Numbered from the stretch's first letter, positions 44,270 to 54,365 are shown. The stretch is DNA of 64,000 bases from Streptococcus australis (GCF_015553625.1 NZ_JADNGY010000009.1:1-64000); one strand, 5' to 3'. The notes: generated from the letters alone by a model not told the origin. Numbers and translations: made by a program.

Positions 44270-45043
44270 CTACTCTTTATAGTAACGTTTGGTAATCTTG
44301 TACTGAGAGACCAAGATATAGACATAAATCAGTGATACAACTACTAATGCTAACAAGATATCTGCCTGGAATGTAATGCCAACTAAGAATATCGCCATTA
44401 AGGAAATCGGTAAGACATAATTGCTTAACTTAAAGACAATGTCGAAGTTCTCCTCATAGCAAATTTGTTTCTCTGCCTCATCCATCATGCTCATCATTAA
44501 TTCACGGACTTCTGCCCCACTAGCATTGCGTGGGATTGCTTTTCCATAAATCTGTTTGAAGGTTTTTCGAAACTGATGTTCCAGTCCAAAAGTAAGAAGG
44601 AGCAAAGCAAGGAAAATAAGCGGTATGGTGTATTTCCCAAAAACACCTGTTAGTTTTTCTTCATAGACTAGTTTTTGGCAAGAAAAGAAGATCACTAATA
44701 GATAGGGAACAATCATGATGCCTTTGAAAATCGCGGCCAAGTCATAAAGCCTTCTCGTTTGACTTTCATAATGGTAGGCTTCGTCCTCATCTTCTGTCTC
44801 CTCCATCATTTGATAAGACTGGCGGGACGACAAGAGATAAGTAGACGCAATTCCGAAGCTCACCAGATATAAAATGGTTGACCCTATATAGAGCATATCT
44901 CGATCAAATAGCTTTTGGATTTCAATAGGATGATCTGAACCAAAATAACCTGTCAAAAAGCCAATGATTAATCCTAAAAGGATCAAGGCCATGTTTCTCC
45001 AAAAACGAAAACGGGCTGACCTTTCTTTATACTTCTTTTTCAC
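44270..45043 (-). CDS. DUF3169-like membrane protein (257 aa)
   Basis: Six or so hydrophobic segments (about residues 14-32, 50-70, 107-125, 138-155, 208-228, 232-250) separated by an acidic cytosolic loop (EETEDEDEAYHYES, about 82-95). The pattern resembles DUF3169 proteins, which are often found between an XRE-type regulator and an ABC transporter, as here. Function unknown; it may regulate or belong to the transporter. Confidence 0.65.
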   Translation of the reverse strand: MKKKYKERSARFRFWRNMALILLGLIIGFLTGYFGSDHPIEIQKLFDRDMLYIGSTILYLVSFGIASTYLLSSRQSYQMMEETEDEDEAYHYESQTRRLYDLAAIFKGIMIVPYLLVIFFSCQKLVYEEKLTGVFGKYTIPLIFLALLLLTFGLEHQFRKTFKQIYGKAIPRNASGAEVRELMMSMMDEAEKQICYEENFDIVFKLSNYVLPISLMAIFLVGITFQADILLALVVVSLIYVYILVSQYKITKRYYKE

Positions 45044-45045
45044 TT

Positions 45046-45255
45046 TTATTCTTCTCCCTCTACTAGACTAAAAACATTCTCCACCGGTTCCTTGAAAATC
45101 TGGGCGATGGTAATAGCAATGATAACCGAAGGGGTGTATTCCCCTCGCTCCAAGAGACTGATGGACTGACGCGAGACTCCTGCTAGCTTAGCTAGCTCGG
45201 ATTGGTTGAGCCCATCACGCGCCCTCAGCTCTTTCAGTCGATTTTTTAAGATCAT
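45046..45255 (-). CDS. XRE-family helix-turn-helix regulator (69 aa)
   Basis: Single-domain DNA-binding protein of the YgzD/Cro-like group: LKELRARDGLNQSELAKLAGVSRQSISLLERGEYTPSV covers the helix-turn-helix. It is coupled to the downstream membrane protein (2-bp gap) and probably controls the operon through the dyad at 45627-45652. Confidence 0.92.
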   Translation of the reverse strand: MILKNRLKELRARDGLNQSELAKLAGVSRQSISLLERGEYTPSVIIAITIAQIFKEPVENVFSLVEGEE

Positions 45256-45268
45256 GGCTTTCGCCCCC

Positions 45269-45577
45269 TTATAGTTGAATACCTTGAATATCTTCGATGC
45301 GAACTAATTTTGTCTCTCTTTGTTGTTTATTATTCACACGAGTCAGTTTGACCCAATCTTCGTCGATATCCAAAATTTCATACTCGAATCCAACACCACT
45401 CACTGTAACAGTGGCCGTTTGGCCTTTCAATTCTTCTAAAATTCTAGACATGTCTTGATTTCCTTTCACTTGTTTTTCTAATCGTCTAATGCGTTTGTTC
45501 AACCTTTTAATCTTCTTTTCTGAGCTCGCATAAACCATAATCAGAAAAGGGATAAAAAGAATCCATATGGCTCCCAT
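45269..45577 (-). CDS. Small membrane-anchored protein of unknown function (102 aa)
   Basis: N-terminal membrane helix (residues 2-17), a short basic coiled coil (about 20-45, KKIKRLNKRIRRLEKQVK) and a small beta-rich domain (about 50-102, ATVTVSGVGFEYEILDIDEDW...). It is first in the operon, 13 bp before the XRE regulator gene, so it may be part of the sensing side. No family recognised with certainty. Confidence 0.75.
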   Translation of the reverse strand: MGAIWILFIPFLIMVYASSEKKIKRLNKRIRRLEKQVKGNQDMSRILEELKGQTATVTVSGVGFEYEILDIDEDWVKLTRVNNKQQRETKLVRIEDIQGIQL

Positions 45578-45607
45578 AAGAAACCTCCCCTTCTTTCAAC
45601 TAAAATC

Positions 45608-45673
45608 ATTGTAACACTTCTTTTTCTTTTTGACAAGTATATTTGTCAAAAAAATAAAAATATTTGTCAAAAA
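45608..45673 (-). promoter_or_regulatory. Promoter and operator of the XRE-controlled ABC operon
   Basis: Perfect dyad TTTTTGACAA-N6-TTGTCAAAAA at 45627-45652, plus a third half-site TTGTCAAAAA at 45664-45673, spaced 21 bp (two helical turns) from its twin. The likely -35 TTGTCA (45636-45631) and -10 TACAAT (45613-45608), 17 bp apart, overlap the dyad, so binding would repress the promoter. Confidence 0.7.
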
Positions 45674-45771
45674 TAGAAGAATGCTTGACATAGATATTTT
45701 GAGTACTTAAAGGAATTTCTCTACTTTAATAGGGTTTCAAGGCTTATAACTTGCAAATCCTATAAGAAAAA

Positions 45772-45798
45772 AACAGTTGAGAAATTCTCAACTGTTTC
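45772..45798 (-). terminator. Terminator of the pheST operon
   Basis: AACAGTTGAGA and TCTCAACTGTT form a perfect 11-bp stem followed by a run of T on the minus strand, shortly after the pheT stop codon. Confidence 0.9.
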
Positions 45799-45811
45799 AT
45801 CTTTTTACGAT

Positions 45812-48217
45812 TTAACGCACCTCTGCGTCTACTTTTTCTTCAAGTGATGCTTGGATTTTTTCCATGTAGCGTGCGACTTCTTCGTCGGTTAAGCTATCTT
45901 CAGGATTTTGGAAGGTCAAGCTATAAGCCATGGACTTCATTCCGATACCCAGTTTTTCACCTGAGAAGACGTCAAAGAGTTTGATATCTGTCAAACGTTT
46001 CACGCCTGCAGCTTGGATGGCATCGACCACTTCTTGGTGAGTCACTTCTTCTTTGAGGAGAAGGGCGATATCACGGCTGACTGCTGGGAACTTCGTAATT
46101 TCCACAAATGGAGCGGCTGGTTGAAGGGCTGCTTCAATAGCTGAAAGGTTAAGCTCAGCTACATAAGTCTCTGGAATATCATAAGCCTTAGCCGTCACAG
46201 GGTGTACTTGACCGAGGAAACCAAGAACTTGATCCCCGAGTGAAATCAAGGCTGTACGTCCTGGATGGAGACTAGCTATTTCAGAGGTTGCTGTATAAGT
46301 CACTTCAAGACCCAAGCGAGCAAAGAGGGCTTCCAAGATTCCCTTAGCGTAGAAGAAATCAACTGGAACAGCTGCAGTTTGGAAGTCTTTTTCAGCGACT
46401 AAACCAGTCAAAGCAAAGGCAAAGCTGTTGATCTCATTTGGCAAGTCTTCTTTTGGATTACCCGTTTGCTCGAAGACTTTTCCAATCTCGTAGAGAGCCA
46501 AGTCTTTGTTCTTACGCGCAACGTTGTAGGCAACTGTATCAAGGATACCAGAAACCATATTTTGACGGAGGACTGAACGGTCCACTGTCATTGGCCACAT
46601 GAGCTCTGTTAAGTTGCTTGGCGCAGTTGTAAACTCAACGGCTTTTTCAGGAGTTGTCAGAGCGTAGGTAATGATTTCAGTCAAGCCTGCCCCTTCAGCA
46701 ATCGTCCGAACTTGACGACGGAGTTTTTGTGTCGCAGTCAATTCACCTGCTGTCCCATCGTCTTTTGGAAGACTGGTTGGCAAGCGGTCATAACCATAGA
46801 TACGAGCGATTTCTTCAAAGAGGTCCGCTTCGATAGTGATGTCCCAACGACGACGTGGAACGCTTACTGTGAAGCTGTCAGCATTTCCAGAAAGGCCAAA
46901 GCCAAGACGACGGAAGACATCTTCGACATCGGCATAAGTAAGTTCAGTTCCAAGGACACGGTTGACGTCTGCAAGGGTTGAAGAAACTTCTACATCAGAA
47001 GTATCCAATTCACCTGCTGAAACAATACCTTTACGAACAGTTGCTCCTGCAAGTTCAGCAATCATGCTGGCTGCCGCATCAAGGGCTTCATTGACTGTTG
47101 CCACATTGATGCCTTTTTCAAAGCGAGAAGATGATTCAGAACGAAGGTTGAGACGACCACTAGTCTTACGGATAGATTTGCCATTGAAGACAGCAGCTTC
47201 AAGGACGACACGACTAGACTTTTCAGAGATTTCTGTAGCCTGACCACCCATGACACCTGCAAGGGCTACTGGTTTGTCAGCTACTGTAATCACTAAGTCA
47301 TTTGTTTCCAACTCACGCTCTTCCCCGTCCAAGGTTACTAATTTTTCACCCGCACGCGCTTCACGGACACGGATGTCGTTTCCTTCAAAGGTATCCAAGT
47401 CAAAGGCATGCATCGGCTGACCAAAGTAAAGCAGGATATAGTTGGTCACGTCAACCACATTATTGATGGGACGGATTCCTTCATTCATAAGGAGATTTTG
47501 CAACCATTGTGGACTTGGTGCGATGGTTACATTGTCCAAGATACGAGCCGCATAATAAGGAGCTTTGTCTGTGTCAATGCTGACAGAAAGAGCATCTGAT
47601 GCAATTTGGTCTGTTTCTGTTAAACTGAATTCCTTAAAGTTGACTGCCTTGTCATAGATAGCAGCTACTTCGTGTGCTACCCCACGCATAGAGAGGGCAT
47701 CTGCACGGTTAGGCGTGATGGAAAGTTCGATGATTTCATCATCCAAGTCTAGGTAAGAGAAGACTTCGTCTCCAGGAACAGCATCTTGAGGCAAGATTTG
47801 GATCCCATCTGCAAATTCTTTTGGTACAACGGAGTCAGAAATCCCTAATTCACCAAGGGAGCAGATCATTCCGAGAGATTCTAAACCACGGATTTTCCCT
47901 TTTTTGATCTTGTAGTTGTCCGCGATACGAGCACCTGGAAGAGCCACCATGACCTTGATGCCAGCGCGCACATTTGGTGCTCCACAGACGATTTGACGGG
48001 CTTCTTCTTCACCCACATTGACTTGGCAGACATGCAAGTGTGTTTCTGGCACATCTTCACAAGACAGGATTTCTCCGACGACAATTTTTGAGAGACCGGC
48101 AGCTGGTGATTCCACACCTTCTACTTCGATCCCTGTGGTTGACATTTTTTCAGCCAACTCTTGTGATGGCACATCAATGTCCACCAATTCTTTTAACCAT
48201 TTATAACTAACTAACAT
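45812..48217 (-). CDS. pheT: Phenylalanine–tRNA ligase beta subunit (801 aa)
   Basis: Large subunit of the (alpha-beta)2 enzyme that charges tRNA-Phe. Domains: N-terminal tRNA-binding OB fold (about 40-150, [10 protein letters not shown]), B3/4 editing domain (about 205-400), B5 (about 410-480), catalytic-like core, and a C-terminal anticodon-binding FDX-ACB domain (about 708-800, [12 protein letters not shown]). The start is the ATG of [13 protein letters not shown]; the frame is open 7 codons upstream but the family begins here. It follows the GNAT gene by 157 bp. Confidence 0.97.
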   Translation of the reverse strand: MLVSYKWLKELVDIDVPSQELAEKMSTTGIEVEGVESPAAGLSKIVVGEILSCEDVPETHLHVCQVNVGEEEARQIVCGAPNVRAGIKVMVALPGARIADNYKIKKGKIRGLESLGMICSLGELGISDSVVPKEFADGIQILPQDAVPGDEVFSYLDLDDEIIELSITPNRADALSMRGVAHEVAAIYDKAVNFKEFSLTETDQIASDALSVSIDTDKAPYYAARILDNVTIAPSPQWLQNLLMNEGIRPINNVVDVTNYILLYFGQPMHAFDLDTFEGNDIRVREARAGEKLVTLDGEERELETNDLVITVADKPVALAGVMGGQATEISEKSSRVVLEAAVFNGKSIRKTSGRLNLRSESSSRFEKGINVATVNEALDAAASMIAELAGATVRKGIVSAGELDTSDVEVSSTLADVNRVLGTELTYADVEDVFRRLGFGLSGNADSFTVSVPRRRWDITIEADLFEEIARIYGYDRLPTSLPKDDGTAGELTATQKLRRQVRTIAEGAGLTEIITYALTTPEKAVEFTTAPSNLTELMWPMTVDRSVLRQNMVSGILDTVAYNVARKNKDLALYEIGKVFEQTGNPKEDLPNEINSFAFALTGLVAEKDFQTAAVPVDFFYAKGILEALFARLGLEVTYTATSEIASLHPGRTALISLGDQVLGFLGQVHPVTAKAYDIPETYVAELNLSAIEAALQPAAPFVEITKFPAVSRDIALLLKEEVTHQEVVDAIQAAGVKRLTDIKLFDVFSGEKLGIGMKSMAYSLTFQNPEDSLTDEEVARYMEKIQASLEEKVDAEVR

Positions 48218-48374
48218 ATGTAAGATACCAAGGGCCATGCTGAAATCTAGATAGCTTTCCTAAATCTCCATCCACCCTCGTTTTGATCCTTTCATTTTGT
48301 GTTTTCCAGCTCGAGGCTGGCTTAGGAAGGTCTAGTAACCTCCCCATCTCTAGAATAGAAGTTTCTCATTCCTT

Positions 48375-48890
48375 CTAGGTCAATTTCTTTCTCAACAACC
48401 AGTCAATATCAACCGTATCACCGGTAGGATACTCGTGTTCACTAAATCGTTCAAATCCAAAGCGGTAGTAAAAATCTTGTGCCTTAAAGTTGCGTTCCCA
48501 GACACCTAGCCAGGCCCACTCAAAGCCACGGCTCTTGGCTTGATCCAGCGCAAAGAGAAACATTTCCTTGCCAAAACCAGCCCCATGCCATTCCTTTTTG
48601 ACATAGATCCGTTGGATCTCAAAGGACTTGTCCATCTCTACTGGCTCGGTCTGCGCTTGACCCCAGTTAATCTTGAGAAAACCACAGATTTCTTGATCTT
48701 CATTGAGGACAAAATAAGTTTCGGACTCTGGATCTAGCAGATCCTTCTCGACTTGCTCCAAAGAGAGCACGGTAGAGAAGTAATCTTCCAAATCTTTCTC
48801 AACAATATAGGGACCAAAGGTATCCCGGTAGGTCTCCACCTCTAAGTCACGCAGGGTCTGTGCCTGGTCGATTTTTACTCTAACTAACAT
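48375..48890 (-). CDS. GNAT family N-acetyltransferase (171 aa)
   Basis: Acetyl-CoA-dependent transferase fold: IQRIYVKKEWHGAGFGKEMFLFAL (about 90-113) is motif A with the pyrophosphate loop, then WAWLGVWERNFKAQDFYYRFGF (about 125-146) is motif B. It lies between pheS and pheT, 2 bp after pheS, an arrangement I know from other streptococci. The substrate is unknown. Confidence 0.9.
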   Translation of the reverse strand: MLVRVKIDQAQTLRDLEVETYRDTFGPYIVEKDLEDYFSTVLSLEQVEKDLLDPESETYFVLNEDQEICGFLKINWGQAQTEPVEMDKSFEIQRIYVKKEWHGAGFGKEMFLFALDQAKSRGFEWAWLGVWERNFKAQDFYYRFGFERFSEHEYPTGDTVDIDWLLRKKLT

Positions 48891-48892
48891 GA

Positions 48893-49939
48893 TTATTTAA
48901 ACTGTTCTGAGAAGCGAACATCTCCTTGATAGAAGCCACGGATATCATTGATTCCATAACGAAGCATGGCTACACGCTCCTGACCAAGTCCGAAGGCGAA
49001 TCCTGAATAGACTGTTGAATCAATGCCACTCATCTCAAGCACGCGTGGGTGAACCATACCGGCCCCCATGATTTCGATCCAACCGGTCTTCTTACATACA
49101 TTACATCCCGCTCCACCACATTTGAAGCAAGAGACATCTACTTCAACAGATGGCTCTGTAAATGGGAAGTAAGAAGGACGCAGACGGATTTGGCGTTCTG
49201 CACCAAACATCTTTTGCACGATCAACTGAAGCGTTCCTTGGAGGTCTGCCATAGAAATATTCTTCCCAACGACCAAACCTTCGATTTGATGGAACTGGTG
49301 GCTGTGGGTCGCATCATCTGTATCCCGACGGAAGACCCGCCCTGGAGAGATCATCTTCAAAGGCCCCTTGCTAAAGTCATGCGCATCCATAGCACGCGCC
49401 TGAACTGGTGATGTGTGGGTCCGAAGCAAGATTTCTTCTGTGATGTAGAAGGTGTCCTGCATATCCCGCGCTGGGTGATCTTTTGGAAGGTTCATGCGTT
49501 CAAAGTTGTAGTAGTCTTTTTCGACTTCAAACCCATCGACGACTTGGTAGCCCATCCCGATAAAGATATCTTCGATTTCTTCACTGGTTTGGGTCAAGAC
49601 ATGACGATGACCACTTGCGACTGGACGTCCTGGTAGGGTCACGTCGATACTTTCACTAGCCAATTTAGCTTGGACTTTCTTTTCTTCCAAGAGCTTGGCT
49701 GTTTCTTCAAAGGCAGCCGTCAAGACATCACGCGCTTCATTGACGTGTTTTCCGATAACCGGACGCATTTCAGCAGAGACATCTTTCATCCCTTTAAGGA
49801 TTTCAGTAAGGGAACCTTTTTTCCCAAGGACAGAGACGCGTAACTCTTGCATCTCTTTTTTGTTTTCAGCAGAGATCTGCTTCAAAGCTGCCAGCGTTTC
49901 TTCCCGAAGCGCTTTTAGTTGTTCTTCAATCGTTGACAT
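48893..49939 (-). CDS. pheS: Phenylalanine–tRNA ligase alpha subunit (348 aa)
   Basis: Catalytic subunit with class II motifs: motif 2 [24 protein letters not shown] (in the ~195-220 region; FRRD is diagnostic) and motif 3 [17 protein letters not shown] near the C-terminus. An N-terminal coiled-coil arm is visible (about 1-90). A Phe T-box controls it together with the GNAT gene and pheT. Confidence 0.97.
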   Translation of the reverse strand: MSTIEEQLKALREETLAALKQISAENKKEMQELRVSVLGKKGSLTEILKGMKDVSAEMRPVIGKHVNEARDVLTAAFEETAKLLEEKKVQAKLASESIDVTLPGRPVASGHRHVLTQTSEEIEDIFIGMGYQVVDGFEVEKDYYNFERMNLPKDHPARDMQDTFYITEEILLRTHTSPVQARAMDAHDFSKGPLKMISPGRVFRRDTDDATHSHQFHQIEGLVVGKNISMADLQGTLQLIVQKMFGAERQIRLRPSYFPFTEPSVEVDVSCFKCGGAGCNVCKKTGWIEIMGAGMVHPRVLEMSGIDSTVYSGFAFGLGQERVAMLRYGINDIRGFYQGDVRFSEQFK

Positions 49940-49972
49940 ATTTCCTCCATCATGGTCTTCACTCAGACATAG

Positions 49973-50185
49973 AAAAAACCACGCGCCACACCCACATTCG
50001 GAGCGTTGACACGCGGTACCATCCGTCTTTTATCTGAAACTCAGACCTTAATTTCTAAATCCTTGCGCAAGTGAATTCACTCAGCTTTCATGCAAAGAGC
50101 TTTCAGTCACGGCTCTTCTCCCTGTTGCACTTCCCTTGAGGTACTAGTCTTGCAGATTTCTATTCAGTTACATTCTAGTTTAGCA
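49973..50185 (-). promoter_or_regulatory. Phe-specific T-box leader of the pheS–pheT operon
   Basis: Minus strand: stem I region with TTC specifier (50075-50073, context GAATTCACTT), T-box core ACGGATGGTACCGCG (around 50026-50012), and a terminator hairpin formed by ACCGCGTGTCA and GTGTGGCGCGTGGT plus a T-run (49973-50016). Confidence 0.9.
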
Positions 50186-50194
50186 GATTTTACA

Positions 50195-50235
50195 AAAAAT
50201 GACAAGTGAAGCCTGTTTTTCTTCACTTGCCATTC
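50195..50235 (-). terminator. Terminator of the TrpX gene
   Basis: AATGGCAAGTGAAG and CTTCACTTGTCATT form a strong stem followed by TTTTTT on the minus strand. Confidence 0.9.
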
Positions 50236-50253
50236 TTGTTATTCGTTTGGTTT

Positions 50254-51258
50254 TTATTCGATGACTTGTCCAGCTTCTTTCAAGACAGATTCTGGAATGG
50301 TAATGCCTAATTCTTCTGCCACTTTTTTGTTAATGACAGACTTACCATCTGTGAAGATTTCAACTGGTGTGTCAGCTGGTTTTTGACCTTTCAAGATTTT
50401 CGCAGCCATTTTACCAGTTGCCACTCCAAGATCGTGTTGATCGACAACGACTGAGCCTAAACCACCAGCTTCGACCATGGCTGTCGCACTTGGGAAGATT
50501 GGTTTTTTAGCTGTTTTGTTTGCTTCGACTACCGTTGAGAAGGCTGAAGCGATGGTGTTGTCAATTGGAACCCAGATAGCATCCACTTTACCAGTCATGA
50601 CAGAAACCGTTGAAGCAATTTCATTTGTAGAAGGGACTGAATAAGGAACCACCTTGTAGCCTGCTTTTTCAGCCAATTTTGTAAATTCTTCTACTTGCGT
50701 TTTAGAATTATCTTCACTGGTTGAGTAAAGGACACCGATTGTTTTCACGTTTGGAGTCAACTCTTTGATCAATTTCAACTGTTGTTCCGTTGGGTTGTGG
50801 TCAGATACTCCTGTGATATTGCCACCTGGTTTTTTCAAATCTTTGACCAAGTTAGCGCCGACTGGGTCTGTGATAGCACCCATGACGATTGGTTTGTCCT
50901 TGGTTGCACTAGCCAAACCTTGAGCAGATGGGGTTGCGATTCCGATCAAAACGTCGTTGTTGTTTTGGACCAATTGCTTACTCATGGTAGCAACCTTGTT
51001 TTGGTCCCCTTCTGCATTGAGGAATTCAATCTCAATCTTGTCCTTGTCATAGCCTTCTTCAGCCAAGCCATCTTGAATCCCCTTGTAGATTTCGTCTAGC
51101 GATGGGTGGCTGACCAACTGCAAGACACCGACTTTTACCTTTTTAGTTCCATCTGCTTTATTAGCTTCATTTTTATTGTTTAACATTGGATAGACTACTG
51201 CTACTAAAATAATAGCTAGCAAAGCACCAATCATTCCCAATACACGTTTGTTTTTCAT
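50254..51258 (-). CDS. trpX: TrpX-type ABC substrate-binding protein, probable tryptophan uptake (334 aa)
   Basis: ABC_sub_bind-family periplasmic-type receptor (KVKVGVLQLVSHPSLDEIYKGI near residue 40, GIATPSAQGLASATKD, VPIDNTIASAF, VVDQHDLGVATGKMAAKIL). The N-terminus MKNKRVLGMIGALLAIILVAVV is a membrane anchor or signal without a lipobox Cys. Its mRNA has a T-box with a TGG specifier, which supports tryptophan as the ligand. The permease and ATPase usually next to it are absent here; the terminator follows directly, so the receptor must use a transporter coded elsewhere or the operon lost them. Confidence 0.85.
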   Translation of the reverse strand: MKNKRVLGMIGALLAIILVAVVYPMLNNKNEANKADGTKKVKVGVLQLVSHPSLDEIYKGIQDGLAEEGYDKDKIEIEFLNAEGDQNKVATMSKQLVQNNNDVLIGIATPSAQGLASATKDKPIVMGAITDPVGANLVKDLKKPGGNITGVSDHNPTEQQLKLIKELTPNVKTIGVLYSTSEDNSKTQVEEFTKLAEKAGYKVVPYSVPSTNEIASTVSVMTGKVDAIWVPIDNTIASAFSTVVEANKTAKKPIFPSATAMVEAGGLGSVVVDQHDLGVATGKMAAKILKGQKPADTPVEIFTDGKSVINKKVAEELGITIPESVLKEAGQVIE

Positions 51259-51363
51259 TTTCTTTACCTCAATTATTTATTTTTTCGTTTTTTCGCATCT
51301 TTGTTAAAGACTGAGTCGCCATCGTTTCTTCATCTTCTTTTCTCCCTTCTTTTTGAAACAAAA

Positions 51364-51610
51364 ACACGCCCACACATAGCTATAGCTATGTGAGGACGTG
51401 TCATCGCGGTGCCACCTCACTTATGGGAAAATGGATATACTCCTCCCATGTCTCTGTCTTGTCTAGCAACAAGTTGCACGATAAGGTGTGCCGACCGAAT
51501 TTTTATTGTTTCAAATTCATCTCATCATTAGTCCAATTTCATAAATGTCCACTACCCACTTCCACCAACCGTGAGCTCTCTATTAAATTTTCATTTATTA
51601 CTTTTCTAAT
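51364..51610 (-). promoter_or_regulatory. Trp-specific T-box leader of the TrpX gene
   Basis: Minus strand: TGG specifier (51535-51533, context AATTGGACT), T-box core GTGAGGTGGCACCGCGA (around 51421-51404), and a terminator with arms CACATAGCTA / TAGCTATGTG and outer ACACG / CGTGT (51364-51401). Confidence 0.9.
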
Positions 51611-51617
51611 TGAATCC

Positions 51618-51646
51618 ATTGTAAATGTTTCCGTAAGCCTTGTCAA
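51618..51646 (-). promoter_or_regulatory. Promoter of the TrpX gene
   Basis: Minus-strand -35 TTGACA (51646-51641) and -10 TACAAT (51623-51618), 17 bp apart, just upstream of the T-box leader. Confidence 0.8.
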
Positions 51647-51802
51647 TACTTTTTTATGTTTTTTTTGAAAACGTTCGTCATTTCCTGAAATTCATTTTCT
51701 AACGGATGCTTTTACAAGGATTGAAAACCGCCTTCTTACTGGGTTTTCAGGCACTTTTTTGATATAATTTACTAGAATTAGTCTAGAATGTTGAGGAACC
51801 CC

Positions 51803-53464
51803 ATGTCTTTTGATGGATTTTTTTTACACCATATGGTGAATGAATTACAAAGCGAACTCCTATATGGTCGCATCCAAAAAATTAACCAACCCTTTGAACA
51901 AGAGTTGGTTTTACAAATTCGTAGCAATCGCAAGAATCAAAAACTCTTGCTGTCTTCCCACTCTGTTTTTGGTCGGATCCAACGGACTCAGACCAATTTT
52001 GAGAATCCTGCCTTCCCTAATACCTTTATCATGGTCATGCGCAAGTATCTCCAAGGGGCAGTCATTGAGCAGATCCAGCAACTGGAGAATGACCGTATTT
52101 TAGAAATTGCCGTCTCCAATAAAAATGAGATTGGGGATGATATATCTGTAACCCTGATTATTGAAATCATGGGTAAGCACAGCAATATCATTCTTCTGGA
52201 CAAGGCAACTGGAAAAATCATCGAAGCAATCAAGCATGTGGGCTTCTCACAAAATAGCTACCGGACCATTCTCCCTGGATCAACCTATGTAGCTCCTCCA
52301 AAAACCGAAGCGGTCAACCCCTTTACCATTAAAGACGAAGCCTTATTCGCCTTTCTTCACCGAGAAGAGTTGACACCTAAAAACCTTCAAACCCATTTCC
52401 AGGGTCTTGGTCGAGATACTGCTCAAGAATTGGCCAGTCGATTAGAAAGCGGAGAAAAATTAAAAACCTTCCGAGCATTCTTTGAAGCTCCAACAGATCC
52501 CCGTCTAACGAAAAAATCTTTTGCTGCTCTCGCTTATGCAGATAGCCAGGAGGAGACCTTTGAAACCTTATCAGATCTACTCGACCACTACTACTTGGAC
52601 AAGGCTGAGCGCGACCGGGTCCAACAACAAGCTGGGGAACTAATCCGCAAGGTGGATAATGAGCTAGAAAAGAACCGGAAAAAATTGGCCAAACAGGAAG
52701 CCGAACTAGCAGCGACAGAAAATGCCGAAGAATTCCGTCAAAAAGGCGAACTACTCACTACCTTCCTCCATCAAGTCCCAAATGATCAAGACCAGGTCAC
52801 CTTGGACAACTACTATACCAACCAGCCTATTACCATTGCTTTGGATAAGGCCTTGACCCCCAGTCAAAATGCTCAACGCTACTTCAAGCGTTACCAGAAG
52901 CTAAAAGAAGCCGTCAAACATTTGACCTCTCTCATCCAGGAAACCAAGGAAACTATCTCCTACCTAGAGACGGTCGAGACCGCTCTGGCCCAAGCCAGCC
53001 TTTCTGAAGTAGCCGAGATTCGCGAAGAGCTGATCCAAACAGGCTTTATCAAACGACGCAACCGAGAAAAGATCCACAAACGGAAAAAACCAGAGAAGTA
53101 CTTAGCATCAGATGGCAAGACCATTATTCTGGTCGGCCGGAACAATCTTCAAAACGAAGAATTGACCTTCAAAATGGCTAAAAAGGACGAACTCTGGTTC
53201 CACGCTAAGGATATTCCAGGTAGTCACGTGGTCATTACAGGTAACCTCAACCCTTCAGATGAGGTCAAAACCGATGCAGCTGAGCTTGCAGCCTATTTCT
53301 CTAAGGGACGCCTGTCCAATCTGGTCCAAGTCGACATGATTGAAACAAAAAAACTCAACAAACCGACCGGAGGAAAACCTGGATTTGTAACCTATACCGG
53401 TCAGAAAACCCTACGGGTCACCCCTGAAGAAGAAAAGATCAAATCTATGCGCATCAATGAGTAA
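51803..53464 (+). CDS. pavA: RqcH/PavA (NFACT) family protein (553 aa)
   Basis: Two related roles are known for the family: ribosome-quality-control factor RqcH and the pneumococcal fibronectin-binding adherence factor PavA. NFACT-N region (about 1-230), a coiled coil (about 270-440) and the C-terminal NFACT-R domain with DELWFHAKDIPGSHVVI (about 464-480). No signal peptide, as in PavA. The start is the ATG at 51803 (MSFDGFFLHHMV), 5 bp after GAGGAACCCC; the frame is open 5 codons upstream. Confidence 0.93.
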   Translation: MSFDGFFLHHMVNELQSELLYGRIQKINQPFEQELVLQIRSNRKNQKLLLSSHSVFGRIQRTQTNFENPAFPNTFIMVMRKYLQGAVIEQIQQLENDRILEIAVSNKNEIGDDISVTLIIEIMGKHSNIILLDKATGKIIEAIKHVGFSQNSYRTILPGSTYVAPPKTEAVNPFTIKDEALFAFLHREELTPKNLQTHFQGLGRDTAQELASRLESGEKLKTFRAFFEAPTDPRLTKKSFAALAYADSQEETFETLSDLLDHYYLDKAERDRVQQQAGELIRKVDNELEKNRKKLAKQEAELAATENAEEFRQKGELLTTFLHQVPNDQDQVTLDNYYTNQPITIALDKALTPSQNAQRYFKRYQKLKEAVKHLTSLIQETKETISYLETVETALAQASLSEVAEIREELIQTGFIKRRNREKIHKRKKPEKYLASDGKTIILVGRNNLQNEELTFKMAKKDELWFHAKDIPGSHVVITGNLNPSDEVKTDAAELAAYFSKGRLSNLVQVDMIETKKLNKPTGGKPGFVTYTGQKTLRVTPEEEKIKSMRINE

Positions 53465-53466
53465 TA

Positions 53467-53499
53467 AAAAGGGCTGAGAATCATCTCAGCCCTTTTGTT
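53467..53499. terminator. Bidirectional terminator between pavA and the acetolactate decarboxylase gene
   Basis: AAAAGGGCTGAGA and TCTCAGCCCTTTT form a perfect stem between the two convergent genes. It serves both. Confidence 0.92.
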
Positions 53500-54216
53500 T
53501 TATTCTGATTTGTGGATATCCTCTTTGACCTGGTCAACGTTGAACTTGGCAAAGAGATACTGGCGGTCCTGGACAGGAAAGCGTTGGTCCAATTGATCAA
53601 TGGCTCCAACTTCGACGATGCCCTCTTTGATGACAAAATCCATAACATGTCCTCCAAAGGTATGGTCATCTGAGATAAAGTGAAGGTGATAGCCTGCTAC
53701 ACTGACCCCATGAAACATCTCTGGCGTCCAAAAACCAACAATGGTTCCTGTAACATTTTCTCGTGTAAATTCTGGCTGATGGGTTGCTACATCTGCAAAC
53801 TTGGTCTCCGAAGTTGATTTGGGAATCATGCGCACATGCATTTTGGCGAAATCACCGTGAATCTTGATGGAACGAAACAAATTTTCGCCATCGTAATAAG
53901 ATTCAATGCGAGCCTCTAACTCCTCATCTGTCATTTCAAAGCGTTGTCGAAAAATCACTTCGGCCTGGTGGGGAACAATGGCTGCATAGGGGACAGTCGC
54001 ATCTGAAGATACTTCCACAATCTCTGGTTCCTCTCCTGAACCCTTAGCTTGATAAGCCTTACCATCTAAGACAATCAATTCGCCATCGATTGAGTCCAGG
54101 GTCCCAATTCCTAAATCTCCATGCTCTAGTAATTCTTTAACCGTAAAGGATCCTCCATAGAGACCAGCCATCAAAGCCCCCAAGGTATTGTATTGAAACA
54201 ATTTCACCGGTTCCAT
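53500..54216 (-). CDS. budA: Alpha-acetolactate decarboxylase (238 aa)
   Basis: Converts alpha-acetolactate to acetoin. It shows KLFQYNTLGALMAGLYGG at the N-terminus, GIGTLDSIDGELIVLDG, and the zinc-binding HLHFISDDHTFGGHVMDF near residues 180-197 with three His ligands. The start at 54216 (MEPVKLF) has GGGAG upstream; the frame is open 5 codons further. The matching acetolactate synthase gene is not in the window. Also called aldB in lactic acid bacteria. Confidence 0.93.
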   Translation of the reverse strand: MEPVKLFQYNTLGALMAGLYGGSFTVKELLEHGDLGIGTLDSIDGELIVLDGKAYQAKGSGEEPEIVEVSSDATVPYAAIVPHQAEVIFRQRFEMTDEELEARIESYYDGENLFRSIKIHGDFAKMHVRMIPKSTSETKFADVATHQPEFTRENVTGTIVGFWTPEMFHGVSVAGYHLHFISDDHTFGGHVMDFVIKEGIVEVGAIDQLDQRFPVQDRQYLFAKFNVDQVKEDIHKSE

Positions 54217-54298
54217 TATCTTCTCCCTCATTCATCTTGTCTTCTTTTTAGCCCTTCCAGTATACCATATTCTCAAGGACAATAACAGAAAGACTGAT

Positions 54299-54352
54299 TA
54301 AAAAAGAGCGGGACCGAACCATGATACAAACTTGTTCTGATTCCCGCCCTTC
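54299..54352 (-). terminator. Terminator of the TPR protein gene
   Basis: GGGCGGGAATCAGAAC and GGTTCGGTCCCGCTC form a long imperfect stem with T-run TTTTTT on the minus strand. Confidence 0.8.
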
Positions 54353-54365
54353 AAGGGTCAAGTAG

